Source: Maricurvus nonylphenolicus
GTDB taxonomy: Bacteria; Pseudomonadota; Gammaproteobacteria; Pseudomonadales; Cellvibrionaceae
Assembly (NCBI RefSeq): GCF_042854845.1
Contig: NZ_AP031498.1
Coordinates: 1,922,001-1,986,000 of the forward strand
Direction: 5' to 3'
DNA length: 64,000 bases
Shown here piece by piece: positions 24,237-32,597 of this stretch. The stretch's first letter is position 1. Each line of letters opens with the position of its first letter. A model generated the notes under the pieces. That model had not been told where the DNA came from and made no database searches. It was given only the letters and a program-made list of their open reading frames with translations. The translations under genes and the position numbers were made by a program.

Positions 24237-25151
24237 ATGTCTCGCTCAAGCACATTCAATCAACCATCCCCCAAACCGTCTTCTGGCTGGGTGGGGGTGG
24301 GGTTACGCCATGCTCACTATGGCGATGCCATGAGCGGGACATCGGCAATCGATTTTGTCGAGGTGCATGCCGAAAACTTTTTTGCCCAAGGTGGCGCATC
24401 GCTGTCATTGCTACAGGATGTATCAGAGCGTTATCCGCTAAGTTTGCACTCCACATCGCTGGGTTTAGGTTCTGCCAGCGGTATTAACGCTGCGTATTTG
24501 GAAAAATTGGCGTTGTTAACGGAGCGCGTAAATCCGGTGTTGATTTCTGACCATGCGTGTTTCACCTGGAGCCAGCTGCATGGCCATTCGGTACATGCGG
24601 GGGATTTACTGCCGTTGGAATATTCGGCCAGGAGCCTGCAATTACTGATCGATAATGTTGATCGTGTTCAGCAGCATTTTGGTCGCCAGATCCTGGTAGA
24701 AAATGTGTCTGCCTATATCGCATTTAACGATACCACAATGAGCGAAGCTGAGTTTTTGGTGGCGCTGGCACAACGAAGCGGCTGTGGTTTGTTGGTAGAT
24801 CTAAATAATGTGCTGGTTAATGCACACAATTTTCCTGAGGGTGATCCATTAACGGTTGCCAAGCAGTGGGTAGACGCTATTCCGTCGGAGTTAATCGGTG
24901 AGTTACATCTGGCGGGGTACACCCCAAGCGTTTCGCCTGAGTTAATTATTGATGATCACAGTCAGGCGGTTTCAGAGGAATGTTGGGCGTTGTATGAGTA
25001 CACCATTCAGCGCACAGGCCCCATCGCCACCTTAATTGAATGGGATAACGATCTGCCGGCCTGGCCAATCCTGGTGGCTGAAGCGTTAAAGGCCCGCTGC
25101 ATTATCGACAATGTTTTCTATGCACAGGAGGGCGCTAGCCATGTCGCATAA
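24237..25151 (+). CDS. bufB: BufB, multinuclear non-heme iron oxidase (MNIO, DUF692)
   Basis: This 304-aa TIM-barrel enzyme is of the DUF692/MNIO family. Candidate iron ligands are visible in order: RHAHY near residue 24, EVHAENF, SLHSTSLGLG, SDHACF, ENVSAY, DLNNVLVNAHN, GELHLAGY and IEWDNDLP. MNIO enzymes use two or three irons to oxidise cysteines of precursor peptides. ATG 24237 is chosen because a strong AGGAGGTCC precedes it; an in-frame upstream start at 24213 has none. It lies 31 bp after bufA and overlaps bufC by 11 bp, fitting an enzyme-partner complex that processes BufA. Confidence 0.93.
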   Translation: MSRSSTFNQPSPKPSSGWVGVGLRHAHYGDAMSGTSAIDFVEVHAENFFAQGGASLSLLQDVSERYPLSLHSTSLGLGSASGINAAYLEKLALLTERVNPVLISDHACFTWSQLHGHSVHAGDLLPLEYSARSLQLLIDNVDRVQQHFGRQILVENVSAYIAFNDTTMSEAEFLVALAQRSGCGLLVDLNNVLVNAHNFPEGDPLTVAKQWVDAIPSELIGELHLAGYTPSVSPELIIDDHSQAVSEECWALYEYTIQRTGPIATLIEWDNDLPAWPILVAEALKARCIIDNVFYAQEGASHVA

Positions 25152-25923
25152 ACAAGACGCATTGGCTGATCGCCAGCAACAGCTAATTGCCATGATTTAT
25201 GGCTTGCAGAAAGCTGCCCCCAAATACAGTGAAGGTTTTGCCCGTGGCCTACAGGTATATCAGAATAACTTGCTGGCTACAGCAGCCAGAGCCCTGAGTA
25301 TCAGCTACCCGGTCATCGAACAACTGCTGGGCCATGTGGCCATGACGGTGCTTGCCCGCATGTTGCTACAAAGCTCTCCTCCGGCGACCGGGGATTGGGC
25401 TGACTGGGGCGGTGATCTTAAAGAGCTGCTTTTAACCTCGTCATTAATAGAAGAGCACCCGTATCTGGCCGATATGGCTCAGCTTGAGTGGGCAGTTCAT
25501 AACGCATCGCGCTCGGCACATCGACCGTTGGTGCAGGCAAGTCTGTCGCATCTGGCCGACACCCCTGTCGAGCGCATTGGCTTTTGCCTGGCTGACAGTG
25601 TGCAGGTAATGGCCAGTGACTTTCCGGTGGATATTATCTGGCGCGCTCATCAGCCAACTGAGGAATCCTTGCAGCTGGATAGCGATTTACTTGCGCGTGA
25701 ACTGCAGCAGCACCAGGGCAGATGTCATCTGATTATTCATCGCCAGGGAAATGCACCGAGGCTGCAGCGGATCAGTGATGCAGAGTACGCCTGGTGTTGT
25801 GATGTGCTGCAAGGCAACAGCCTGGGGCAGTTGCTTGATCGCCATCCCCAATTCGATTTTTCTCACTGGCTTTCCAACGCGCTGGAAAATCAGTGGATTG
25901 AACAACTTGTAGAAATTAACTAA
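25141..25923 (+). CDS. bufC: BufC, DUF2063-type precursor-recognition partner
   Basis: This 260-aa protein has the DUF2063 (putative DNA-binding domain) N-terminus with RQQQLIAMIYG, a central GLQVYQNNLLATAARALSIS pattern typical of the family, and a C-terminal alpha/beta part. In MNIO systems this family works as the peptide-binding partner that presents the precursor to BufB; the DNA-binding label is historical. ATG 25141 lies inside the end of bufB behind AGGAGGG, so the two are translationally coupled. The frame is open further upstream, but nothing supports an earlier start. Confidence 0.88.
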   Translation: MSHKQDALADRQQQLIAMIYGLQKAAPKYSEGFARGLQVYQNNLLATAARALSISYPVIEQLLGHVAMTVLARMLLQSSPPATGDWADWGGDLKELLLTSSLIEEHPYLADMAQLEWAVHNASRSAHRPLVQASLSHLADTPVERIGFCLADSVQVMASDFPVDIIWRAHQPTEESLQLDSDLLARELQQHQGRCHLIIHRQGNAPRLQRISDAEYAWCCDVLQGNSLGQLLDRHPQFDFSHWLSNALENQWIEQLVEIN

Positions 25924-25936
25924 CGGAGAAATGCTT

Positions 25937-26401
25937 ATGTCTCAATTTATTCATCAATTTTATGGCTATTACCGATTGGCCTCCCAGGGCTTAGATAAGC
26001 TTCACTCTATTGCTGTACTGGTCATTCGTTTATACATCGCCAAGGTGTTCTTTTGGGCGGGCTTAACCAAAATCCAGGATTGGGATACAACCCTGTTCCT
26101 GTTTGAGGAAGAGTATCAGGTACCATTTATACCGTTTGAAGCCGCGGCCTATCTGGGGACCTTTGGTGAGCTGGTCTTCCCGGTGTTATTGGCCGTGGGT
26201 TTGATGTCCCGGTTTGCGGCGCTCAGTCTTTTTGTGGTGAATGTGGTTGCTGTTATTAGCCTTGCCGATATAGCGCCAGCGGCGATGTACCTGCATGTGC
26301 TGTGGGGTGTGTTATTGGCGCAGGTGGTTGTCTATGGTGGCGGGTTGCTGTCACTGGATAAGCTACTGAAGGTGAAGTGGTTACAGAGGTCTATCAGGTA
26401 A
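25937..26401 (+). CDS. bufD: BufD-like DoxX family membrane protein
   Basis: This 154-aa protein has four predicted membrane helices and the DoxX pattern (RLYIAKVFFWAGLTKIQDW; a PFEAAAYLGTFGELVFPVLL-like block). DoxX proteins are the regular fourth member of bufferin operons. ATG 25937 is preferred because GGAG at 25924-25927 is correctly spaced; ATG 25931 is too close. It starts 13 bp after bufC and is followed directly by a terminator whose stem overlaps its stop codon, so it ends the YHS-Trx-bufABCD unit. The biochemical role of DoxX in the system is not established. Confidence 0.82.
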   Translation: MSQFIHQFYGYYRLASQGLDKLHSIAVLVIRLYIAKVFFWAGLTKIQDWDTTLFLFEEEYQVPFIPFEAAAYLGTFGELVFPVLLAVGLMSRFAALSLFVVNVVAVISLADIAPAAMYLHVLWGVLLAQVVVYGGGLLSLDKLLKVKWLQRSIR

Positions 26402-26428
26402 GGCCTTTTTCTGAGGCCTTATTCATTT
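26400..26428 (+). terminator. rho-independent terminator of the bufferin operon
   Basis: AAGGCCT at 26400-26406 pairs with AGGCCTT at 26414-26420 around a seven-base loop, followed by ATTCATTTTA. It begins inside the bufD stop codon. Confidence 0.65.
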
Positions 26429-26490
26429 TACTGGTACTTTTAGGGTAAAATTGCTGCCCCTATAAAGCGCTGAATAAGGATTGTACAGGC

Positions 26491-27372
26491 GTGAATGCAT
26501 TTAGCCTCGGCATGAGGTGTATCATTTTGGCAATGGGCATGTGCCTGCATGCCTTGCCTGCCCAAGCTGCCATTAATGTGGTGTACCCCAGAGCGGACAG
26601 CGCTGCTGACCCCCGTCAAGATTATCCCGCAGAGCTACTGGACTTAGTATTGCAACAGTCTGGCAAGGATTATCAGTTGCAGCCCAGTGACCATTCCGAT
26701 ACTCAGCTACGTGCATTAAAAAATGTCGAAAACGGTAGGGATCTTGATGTTGTCTGGAGTGCGACGTCTATTCAGCGTGAGCAACGTCTAAGGGTTATTC
26801 GCATACCCATTGACAAGGGTTTGTTGGGCTGGCGAATTCCCCTGATTAGGCAATCCGACCTGCCTCGTTTTAATACCATCACTACCCGCGAGGAAGTGCA
26901 GGCGATGTCGGCGGGGCAGGGACACGATTGGCCTGATGTCGGTATTTTGCGTCATAACGATTTCAGGGTATTGGCTACCAGCTCCTATTCCGGTTTATTT
27001 AAAATGCTGGCGATGGGGCGCATTGATTATTTTCCCCGTGCTATTACCGAAGCCTGGCCTGAAAATGAGCGTCATGCTGACAAAGCGCTCATGGTCGATC
27101 CTAACCTGCTGATGATTTACCCCGAGGCGTTGTACTTTTTTGTTAACCCCGAGGCCGATGAGTTGGCCCGTGATATTGAGCAAGGCCTGGAAAAGCTGAT
27201 TGCTAACGGCGAGTTTGATGCGTTGTTTTATCGCCACTATGGTGATTACCTAAAGCGATCAAACCTGGCCGGTAGAAAGGTGTTTCATTTGGAAAACCCG
27301 TTCCTGCCTGAAGCAACACCGTTGCACCGGCAGGAATTGTGGTTTCAGATGGCACCCCAAGGTGATACATAA
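26491..27372 (+). CDS. periplasmic solute-binding-like protein, paralogue 4
   Basis: This 293-aa exported protein starts at GTG 26491, with signal peptide cleavage near AQA-AIN. It contains the same ordered core as the copies at 15307, 20300 and 21209. It is closest to paralogue 1 in its middle part: both have GILRHNDFRV, while paralogues 2 and 3 have DVL in place of GIL. It follows the bufferin terminator with its own start region and converges on the DUF3089 gene. There is no associated transporter. The four copies appear to be two pairs (1/4 and 2/3). Confidence 0.8.
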   Translation: MNAFSLGMRCIILAMGMCLHALPAQAAINVVYPRADSAADPRQDYPAELLDLVLQQSGKDYQLQPSDHSDTQLRALKNVENGRDLDVVWSATSIQREQRLRVIRIPIDKGLLGWRIPLIRQSDLPRFNTITTREEVQAMSAGQGHDWPDVGILRHNDFRVLATSSYSGLFKMLAMGRIDYFPRAITEAWPENERHADKALMVDPNLLMIYPEALYFFVNPEADELARDIEQGLEKLIANGEFDALFYRHYGDYLKRSNLAGRKVFHLENPFLPEATPLHRQELWFQMAPQGDT

Positions 27373-27413
27373 CTACAACATCACCGGACTGCCATCTTCT
27401 TTAGTTGATGGTT

Positions 27414-28619
27414 TTAATCGAGGCTGGCTTGTTGTTCATTTGCTGGTGAAGCGGTTTCCTGTTTGCGAGCATTTAGCTGTTGCAAAAAAGTATTGGCTTT
27501 CAGCTTGGCGTTGTTATGAATATTCATATAAAACAGCGCGTAATCCAAACCGTGGTAGCTGCCGGTAGCACCGGAGCCCATAGCATCAAACTCACTATCC
27601 TTCTGTGATGCAACGAATAACGTGCCATTGCGACATTGTGCGCCAGTTCGGTGGGGAATTGGGCTTGTCATGTTTTCAAAACGTTGGCCAGTGGCAAGGT
27701 CTTCGTTGTTACCAAAGTTGAGATTGTAGGTACCTACTGGAACCACCGCGCCTTCATTAAGCTTGGCTTCGGCATATTCCTCGTTCACTTCCCAGGTTAA
27801 TGGGTTGGTGCACAGTGATGCCTCCGCTCGTTCAACCGGGTCGCTGTCTTCAGCCATGGTATCCCAGTGAATGACACAGTGCAGATCGGTGGCCGACTGG
27901 CAGGCCGAGATATTATCCATAGACGCAAACCAGGCTGGTGACAGCGGGTTTCCCACAGCACCAATAATATAGGCCGCCACCATACGCTGGTGCAGGTCAG
28001 AGGTATTAATAACCTCAGCCAGCAGGCGCTTGGCGTGGTGTGTGCCCTGGCTGTGGCCGGCCAGAATAAATGGACGGCCCTGGTTTTCGTGTTGAATATA
28101 GTGCTCAAAGGCTGCCTTCACATCCTGGTAGGCAAAGTCGAGGATGGTGTCGCGCACCTCGGCATCGCTGAAGTAAGCAAAGATATTGGCCTCGCGGTAA
28201 CGTGGCGCATACACATTACAGCAACCGTTATAGGCACTGGCCTGGTTAGCCATCATCCACAGGGTGTTTTCCTCGGTGGTTGAATCCAGTTCCATGGGGG
28301 AGGTCCAGCTGCCCGCATTTAAAAAGCCAGTAGGGTGGATAAAAAAGGTATCTACCTTACCCTCGCCCTGGGTAATCGCGGATACACCCGCAGGCACCAA
28401 ATCAGCCGGATCTTTTTTGCCAGGCAAAGCGGCCCAGAACTCTTCTTTGGTGTAGTCCGGCGGCGCCACAGCATCCTCAGCCCGAAATACCCCATCCGGT
28501 TTGCCATAAGCGGCAAAGGCCTGCATGGCCAGCTTCTTGTCATAACCGGTAACCACTAATCCGGACACAACGAGTACAAGTACAGCGACAGTAATACCGA
28601 TGATTTTGAGTATCTTCAT
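27414..28619 (-). CDS. DUF3089 family alpha/beta-hydrolase-like protein
   Basis: This 401-aa protein has an N-terminal hydrophobic anchor or signal segment (about 5-26). The DUF3089 domain includes FFIHPTGF, a strand with NVYAPRYREANIF, the nucleophile elbow GHSQGT (serine in G-x-S-x-G) and PIPHRTGAQCRNGTLFV downstream. It is a probable periplasmic or membrane-anchored esterase/lipase-like enzyme of unknown substrate. It is transcribed alone, converging with the SBP-like gene at 26491. Confidence 0.85.
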   Translation of the reverse strand: MKILKIIGITVAVLVLVVSGLVVTGYDKKLAMQAFAAYGKPDGVFRAEDAVAPPDYTKEEFWAALPGKKDPADLVPAGVSAITQGEGKVDTFFIHPTGFLNAGSWTSPMELDSTTEENTLWMMANQASAYNGCCNVYAPRYREANIFAYFSDAEVRDTILDFAYQDVKAAFEHYIQHENQGRPFILAGHSQGTHHAKRLLAEVINTSDLHQRMVAAYIIGAVGNPLSPAWFASMDNISACQSATDLHCVIHWDTMAEDSDPVERAEASLCTNPLTWEVNEEYAEAKLNEGAVVPVGTYNLNFGNNEDLATGQRFENMTSPIPHRTGAQCRNGTLFVASQKDSEFDAMGSGATGSYHGLDYALFYMNIHNNAKLKANTFLQQLNARKQETASPANEQQASLD

Positions 28620-28924
28620 GTTGGTAGTTCCATGGGTAGTTTAGAAATCCGTTTGGTGGGCCGGGGGCAGCCCTTTACCGTAACTGAAATTTATTCTACA
28701 TGGTTCAGGCTGGGAGTTGGGAGCGAAATTGAGTGTTTGTATGACTAGGTGGTTCTCCTTAGCTGGGGATCAGGCAAAAGTGTGGTTTTGTGATGTATTG
28801 TCCAGTTTTTAGCGTAAAAGCACCTAAGTTCTATTCTCGTTCCAGTTGATGTAATTTAATATATGCATCTGGAGCACTGAGCAAATGTCAGTGACATGGA
28901 CGTGATACAAAGGATGTATACTTT
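28620..28924. promoter_or_regulatory. divergent intergenic region with a 13-bp palindrome
   Basis: This roughly 305-bp gap separates the DUF3089 gene (minus) from the unrecognised two-gene cassette (plus). The perfect palindrome ATGTCAGTGACAT spans 28885-28897, 28 bp before the ATG at 28925, and AAAGGA just before the ATG is the ribosome-binding site. The palindrome may be an operator for the cassette. Nothing else coding was seen here. Confidence 0.45.
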
Positions 28925-30187
28925 ATGAACAGTAGTGTTCTTCCCAATACCCCACCACCACACTTCCTACAGGATCAAGTTGTCGCCGGTAAATCTAGCG
29001 GCGTAACAGTTCTGTGTGTGCCTGCTGTGAAGCCAGTTTACGACAACTTAGTTACTTTGTCGGATAAAGGCAACCACTGGGCCAGATTAGCCGTTAACGG
29101 TATTCATTCATTAAATGCTGGACGCTTGCATTTACAGAATGTCTTCATTAAATCCAATAAATCAGTCGCTTATGGTAATGGAGAGTTTTTTGTTGTGTTG
29201 CCCGGTTGTAGGGTTACCGTTGAAAAATTGGATTCCGGAAAGTTTAAGATTGTAAATTTGGAAGCGGATACTAACTATTTTCAGCTTCAAAAGAGAGGAG
29301 AAAAGCCTGCTCTCCATGAAGTTACTAAAGACGCTGGTGTTTGGAAGGCTAAAATATTGCCTGAGGCTAAGATTGATGAGTCTACTGACAGGATGGTATG
29401 TGTGACTGATAAAGGTCATGGTCATGTGAATGATGCAGCTAACAATACCGCGCCTTATATAGTTAACTCCCCTCTTTCGATAGGCGGGACTCGAGCTGAC
29501 GATCGTGGTTTTGATATGCACTTCACTCCCGGCCCCAAAAAGATTGGTGGGCTCATTAATGCTCGACAAGCACAGAACCCGGAAACAGACAGCGATCTTC
29601 ATGAGTCAGCTATTCTACTTGCTAAGACAATGTATGATGCGCGCGATATTGAAGGTGTTTGCTGGATATCTGAATTTGGTGGTTCGGGCGTTTTAACCCA
29701 GGCTATGAAAATACTGGTTCAGCAGGGTGTAAAACTTGAAAACCACTATATCTTTATGCACCGACCTACTACGTCACTAAATAAGGCTTATACTATTGCC
29801 AATGATTTGAAGCTCAAAGTAGAGAGGAGCATGAGCAAAAGTAATCTGCTAAACCCTAACGACCTTGTAGGTGGGGTTGGCGTATTTGGAAACTTTGCTC
29901 ATGCGATACAGCGCTATAGGTCTGAAAAGAACTACTCGTTACTAAATGCTGGCTCGGATTTGATAGCTAGCGGCAATAATATGTCAACAGCTGTAAATAC
30001 AGGAGCTACTGTCGCGGGGGCTTTAGCTGTTACTGCTGGAGGAAGTGTTGGCTCTATTGCTGCCGTTCCAGCTGTTGCTTCATTCCTGGCTGCTTTTGCA
30101 GTTGTTAAAGGTACGGCAAGTTTAGGAAGTACTTTGGTAGAGGCTTATCTACCGCACCGTCACGCAAAGATTAAGAGTAAGTTCTAG
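28925..30187 (+). CDS. unrecognised 420-aa protein with C-terminal hydrophobic Gly/Ala segment
   Basis: I do not recognise this protein. The first 150 residues look beta-rich, without signal peptide. The central part (about 155-310) is alpha/beta with a histidine-rich start (TDKGHGHVND), a conserved-looking DMHFTPGPKKIGG and WISEFGGSGVL. Residues about 355-405 form a long Gly/Ala/Val-rich hydrophobic stretch (GATVAGALAVTAGGSVGSI, then AAVPAVASFLAAFAVV), like a membrane-inserting hairpin of pore-forming or translocated toxins. A basic tail (HRHAKIKSKF) ends the protein. The gene is more A+T-rich than its neighbours, and its TAG overlaps the GTG of the next gene by one base. An effector with partner gene is one reading; a membrane-associated enzyme is another. 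Confidence 0.8.
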   Translation: MNSSVLPNTPPPHFLQDQVVAGKSSGVTVLCVPAVKPVYDNLVTLSDKGNHWARLAVNGIHSLNAGRLHLQNVFIKSNKSVAYGNGEFFVVLPGCRVTVEKLDSGKFKIVNLEADTNYFQLQKRGEKPALHEVTKDAGVWKAKILPEAKIDESTDRMVCVTDKGHGHVNDAANNTAPYIVNSPLSIGGTRADDRGFDMHFTPGPKKIGGLINARQAQNPETDSDLHESAILLAKTMYDARDIEGVCWISEFGGSGVLTQAMKILVQQGVKLENHYIFMHRPTTSLNKAYTIANDLKLKVERSMSKSNLLNPNDLVGGVGVFGNFAHAIQRYRSEKNYSLLNAGSDLIASGNNMSTAVNTGATVAGALAVTAGGSVGSIAAVPAVASFLAAFAVVKGTASLGSTLVEAYLPHRHAKIKSKF

Positions 30188-31062
30188 TGATTAAATATTC
30201 ACCTATTAAATTCCGAGAGCTGAATGAATATTGTACTCCTCAAGGACCCGATATCAATTCGGCAAAGCCGGTCGAGTTTTCTTTAGCTGGATCAAAGATA
30301 AGATTTTTGGCTCCAAAGCATAAAACTCAATATAGCTCGGCTGAGAATGTTACCCCAGTAGGTCATTACAGTATCGACAATGATAGCAGCCGACGTTTTA
30401 GTCACGGTGTAGTTGATCAAGACTCATGGCGATTTATTCCTCTTTGTAATCGTTCTTGGAGTTTCTATGGGCCTTGGTTTGTTGGTGCTATAGCTGAATT
30501 GAATATGTCAGTTTCAGTTATCATGCCCTCCGAGCATGATGAAAGTACTTCCTTCTTTAACCCTCGGGTATTTGAGTTTTCGATTTCAAAATATCTAGAA
30601 GCCAGATATAAAAGCGATATTTCGTTTGGTGGGGCAGAATGGATAGCTCCAGTAAACTGGCAACCTTCTCAAGGGCTTCCTGCTACTGGAGTAACTTTTG
30701 ATGTAGTTCCGAATGCGGAAACTGATAACTCCGGCAAGTATATGAAATATTTTCTTATGCCAGTCGGTGATTCTCAAATTCTTGAGTTCTCATTTGGGCT
30801 CGATCAGATAATGCCTGGTAACCTTAACGACAAGGATGAAATGATCGATAGATCAAGTATGGATGCGTTGGTAAAGAACATTATTGCCAGTATAAATATT
30901 GATTTATCGAAAGAAGCAATACTACAACAAGATCTAGCTTTAGAGGGTATGCAGAACAAGGACCTTGTTAGTGAATTCCCTCCAATCAAGTTTACGACGG
31001 ATGAGCAAGATGCAGAATGGAATGAGTATCTGAAGCTACATGGTAGTAAAGCCCTAGCTTAA
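30187..31062 (+). CDS. unrecognised 291-aa partner protein
   Basis: This soluble protein has no signal peptide or membrane segment and no family that I can name with confidence. It begins with GTG overlapping the previous stop (TAGTG). It has several aromatic-rich strands (WRFIPLCNRSWSFYGPWF) and ends with an acidic helical region. The block LEFSFGLDQ followed by SSMDALVKNIIASINIDL weakly recalls DcrB/DUF1795-type (EagR-like) chaperone domains, but that is only an impression. Its A+T-rich composition, tight coupling and shared terminator show that it works with the 420-aa protein, as an immunity protein, chaperone or second subunit. Confidence 0.75.
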   Translation: MIKYSPIKFRELNEYCTPQGPDINSAKPVEFSLAGSKIRFLAPKHKTQYSSAENVTPVGHYSIDNDSSRRFSHGVVDQDSWRFIPLCNRSWSFYGPWFVGAIAELNMSVSVIMPSEHDESTSFFNPRVFEFSISKYLEARYKSDISFGGAEWIAPVNWQPSQGLPATGVTFDVVPNAETDNSGKYMKYFLMPVGDSQILEFSFGLDQIMPGNLNDKDEMIDRSSMDALVKNIIASINIDLSKEAILQQDLALEGMQNKDLVSEFPPIKFTTDEQDAEWNEYLKLHGSKALA

Positions 31063-31079
31063 TGCAGGGCTTTCTCGTT
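31048..31079 (+). terminator. terminator of the unrecognised cassette
   Basis: AAAGCCCT (31048-31055) pairs with AGGGCTTT (31066-31073) around a ten-base loop that includes the stop codon of the 291-aa gene. It closes the two-gene unit and separates it from the next gene. Confidence 0.6.
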
Positions 31080-31211
31080 AGCGATTTGATGTAAATCAAC
31101 CAAACCCTCCAATCCCCCCCAAATGTAAACCCAATAACAAATCCCCCAATCCCCACTTGCTAGAGTCCTCCAAAAGCCACTCCAAACCCCGTGGCACCAA
31201 GGAGGCTCATC

Positions 31212-32591
31212 ATGTCAGATCTACTCACCCAATTGGCCAATTTGCTTGGCGATAAAGGCTTCCTGCAGGGCGATGCGCTTAGGGATCACCCAGCCTGTGC
31301 CTTTGTAATCCCCCGCGGTTTAATCCGTCCAGCGTCTACCGAAGAGTTATCCCAAGCCATGAAACTTTGCCATAGCGCAGGCCAGTCAGTGGTACCGCAA
31401 GGGGGCAGGACCGGGCTGGTGAGTGGCCAGTGTGCGCAAACTGACGAGATAATTATTTCGCTGGAGCGTATGAACAATATCCAATCCATCGATACACGCT
31501 CACGCACAATGAGGGTTGAAGCCGGTGTGCCTTTGCAGCAGGTACAGGAGTGTGCCGAAGAGCGTGATCTGATGTTTCCGTTGGACTTAGGTGCGAGGGG
31601 TACGGCGACTATTGGCGGTAACCTGTCGACCAATGCCGGCGGTAATAGAGTGGTGCGTTACGGTATGGCTCGGGACATGGTGCTGGGGCTGGAGGCGGTA
31701 TTGGCTGATGGTACGGTGATTTCTTCCATGAAGTCGGTGATAAAAAATAATACCGGTTACGATCTTAAGCAGTTGTTTATTGGTTCCGAAGGTACGCTGG
31801 GGATTATTACTCGCGCGGTGTTGCGTTTGCGGCCTAAATTCCGCAGCCAGAATACGGCATTGGTGGCGGTGAGTTCATTTGAGCAGGTTACTGAATTGTT
31901 AGGGCGAGCCGACAGTGCTCTGGGCGGTAGTATGAGTTCGTTTGAGGTAATGTGGAACAGCTTTTACAGCTGTATTACCCAGCACAGTGACAAGCATCGT
32001 CTGCCGTTACCTGTGGATTATCCCTACTATGTGATTATCGAAGCTATGGGTGGTGATATTGCCGCGGATGACGAACGTTTTCATGCCGCCATGGAAGATT
32101 TGTTTGAAAGTGGTTTGGTGGCAGATGCGGTGTTGGCTAAATCTACCTCAGAGCGTGAAGCGATTTGGGCTATTCGGGATGATATGGAAGCTATCTACGC
32201 GCTTTACCCACTGTTTGCGTTTGATGTCAGTGTACCCTTGCCCGATATGGAAGCTTATGTGGCCGATATTGAAACGCAGATAAATGCGCAATGGCCAGAC
32301 AACCGCTTAATTATTTTTGGTCATCTGGGCGATGGTAATATTCATGTTGTCGTCGCGGTGGGTAGTGATGCGCCTGAGGTTAAGCAAGCTGTTGAGAATA
32401 TTGTCTATGGCGCCCTGCGTGAGCGCCACGGGGTGATTTCTGCCGAGCATGGTATAGGCCAGGAAAAGAAACGTCATTTAGCTATTAGTCGCAGTGATGC
32501 AGAAATTGCCTTGATGCGCACCTTAAAATTGGCAATGGATCCCACCGGGATTCTTAACCCCGGTAAGGTGATTGATATCGCCTGTGCGTAA
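31212..32591 (+). CDS. FAD-linked D-2-hydroxyacid dehydrogenase (GlcD/D-LDH family)
   Basis: This 459-aa protein has a PCMH-type FAD domain (VPQGGRTGLVSGQ near residue 65, GGNLSTNAGGNRVVRYG near 140, FIGSEGTLGIIT near 190) and a C-terminal oxidase domain. The latter carries FGHLGDGNIHVVV, whose histidines bind the metal or substrate carboxylate, and ends with HGIGQEKK and DPTGILNPGK. Members oxidise D-lactate, glycolate or D-2-hydroxyglutarate. ATG 31212 is chosen because AAGGAGG precedes it. It is monocistronic and converges within 6 bp on the phytanoyl-CoA dioxygenase gene. The exact substrate cannot be assigned. Confidence 0.88.
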   Translation: MSDLLTQLANLLGDKGFLQGDALRDHPACAFVIPRGLIRPASTEELSQAMKLCHSAGQSVVPQGGRTGLVSGQCAQTDEIIISLERMNNIQSIDTRSRTMRVEAGVPLQQVQECAEERDLMFPLDLGARGTATIGGNLSTNAGGNRVVRYGMARDMVLGLEAVLADGTVISSMKSVIKNNTGYDLKQLFIGSEGTLGIITRAVLRLRPKFRSQNTALVAVSSFEQVTELLGRADSALGGSMSSFEVMWNSFYSCITQHSDKHRLPLPVDYPYYVIIEAMGGDIAADDERFHAAMEDLFESGLVADAVLAKSTSEREAIWAIRDDMEAIYALYPLFAFDVSVPLPDMEAYVADIETQINAQWPDNRLIIFGHLGDGNIHVVVAVGSDAPEVKQAVENIVYGALRERHGVISAEHGIGQEKKRHLAISRSDAEIALMRTLKLAMDPTGILNPGKVIDIACA

Positions 32592-32597
32592 TTAGGC

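Noticed and set aside
15307..27372. ABC uptake operons around the four SBP-like genes
   Set aside because: No permease or ATPase gene exists next to any of the four copies.
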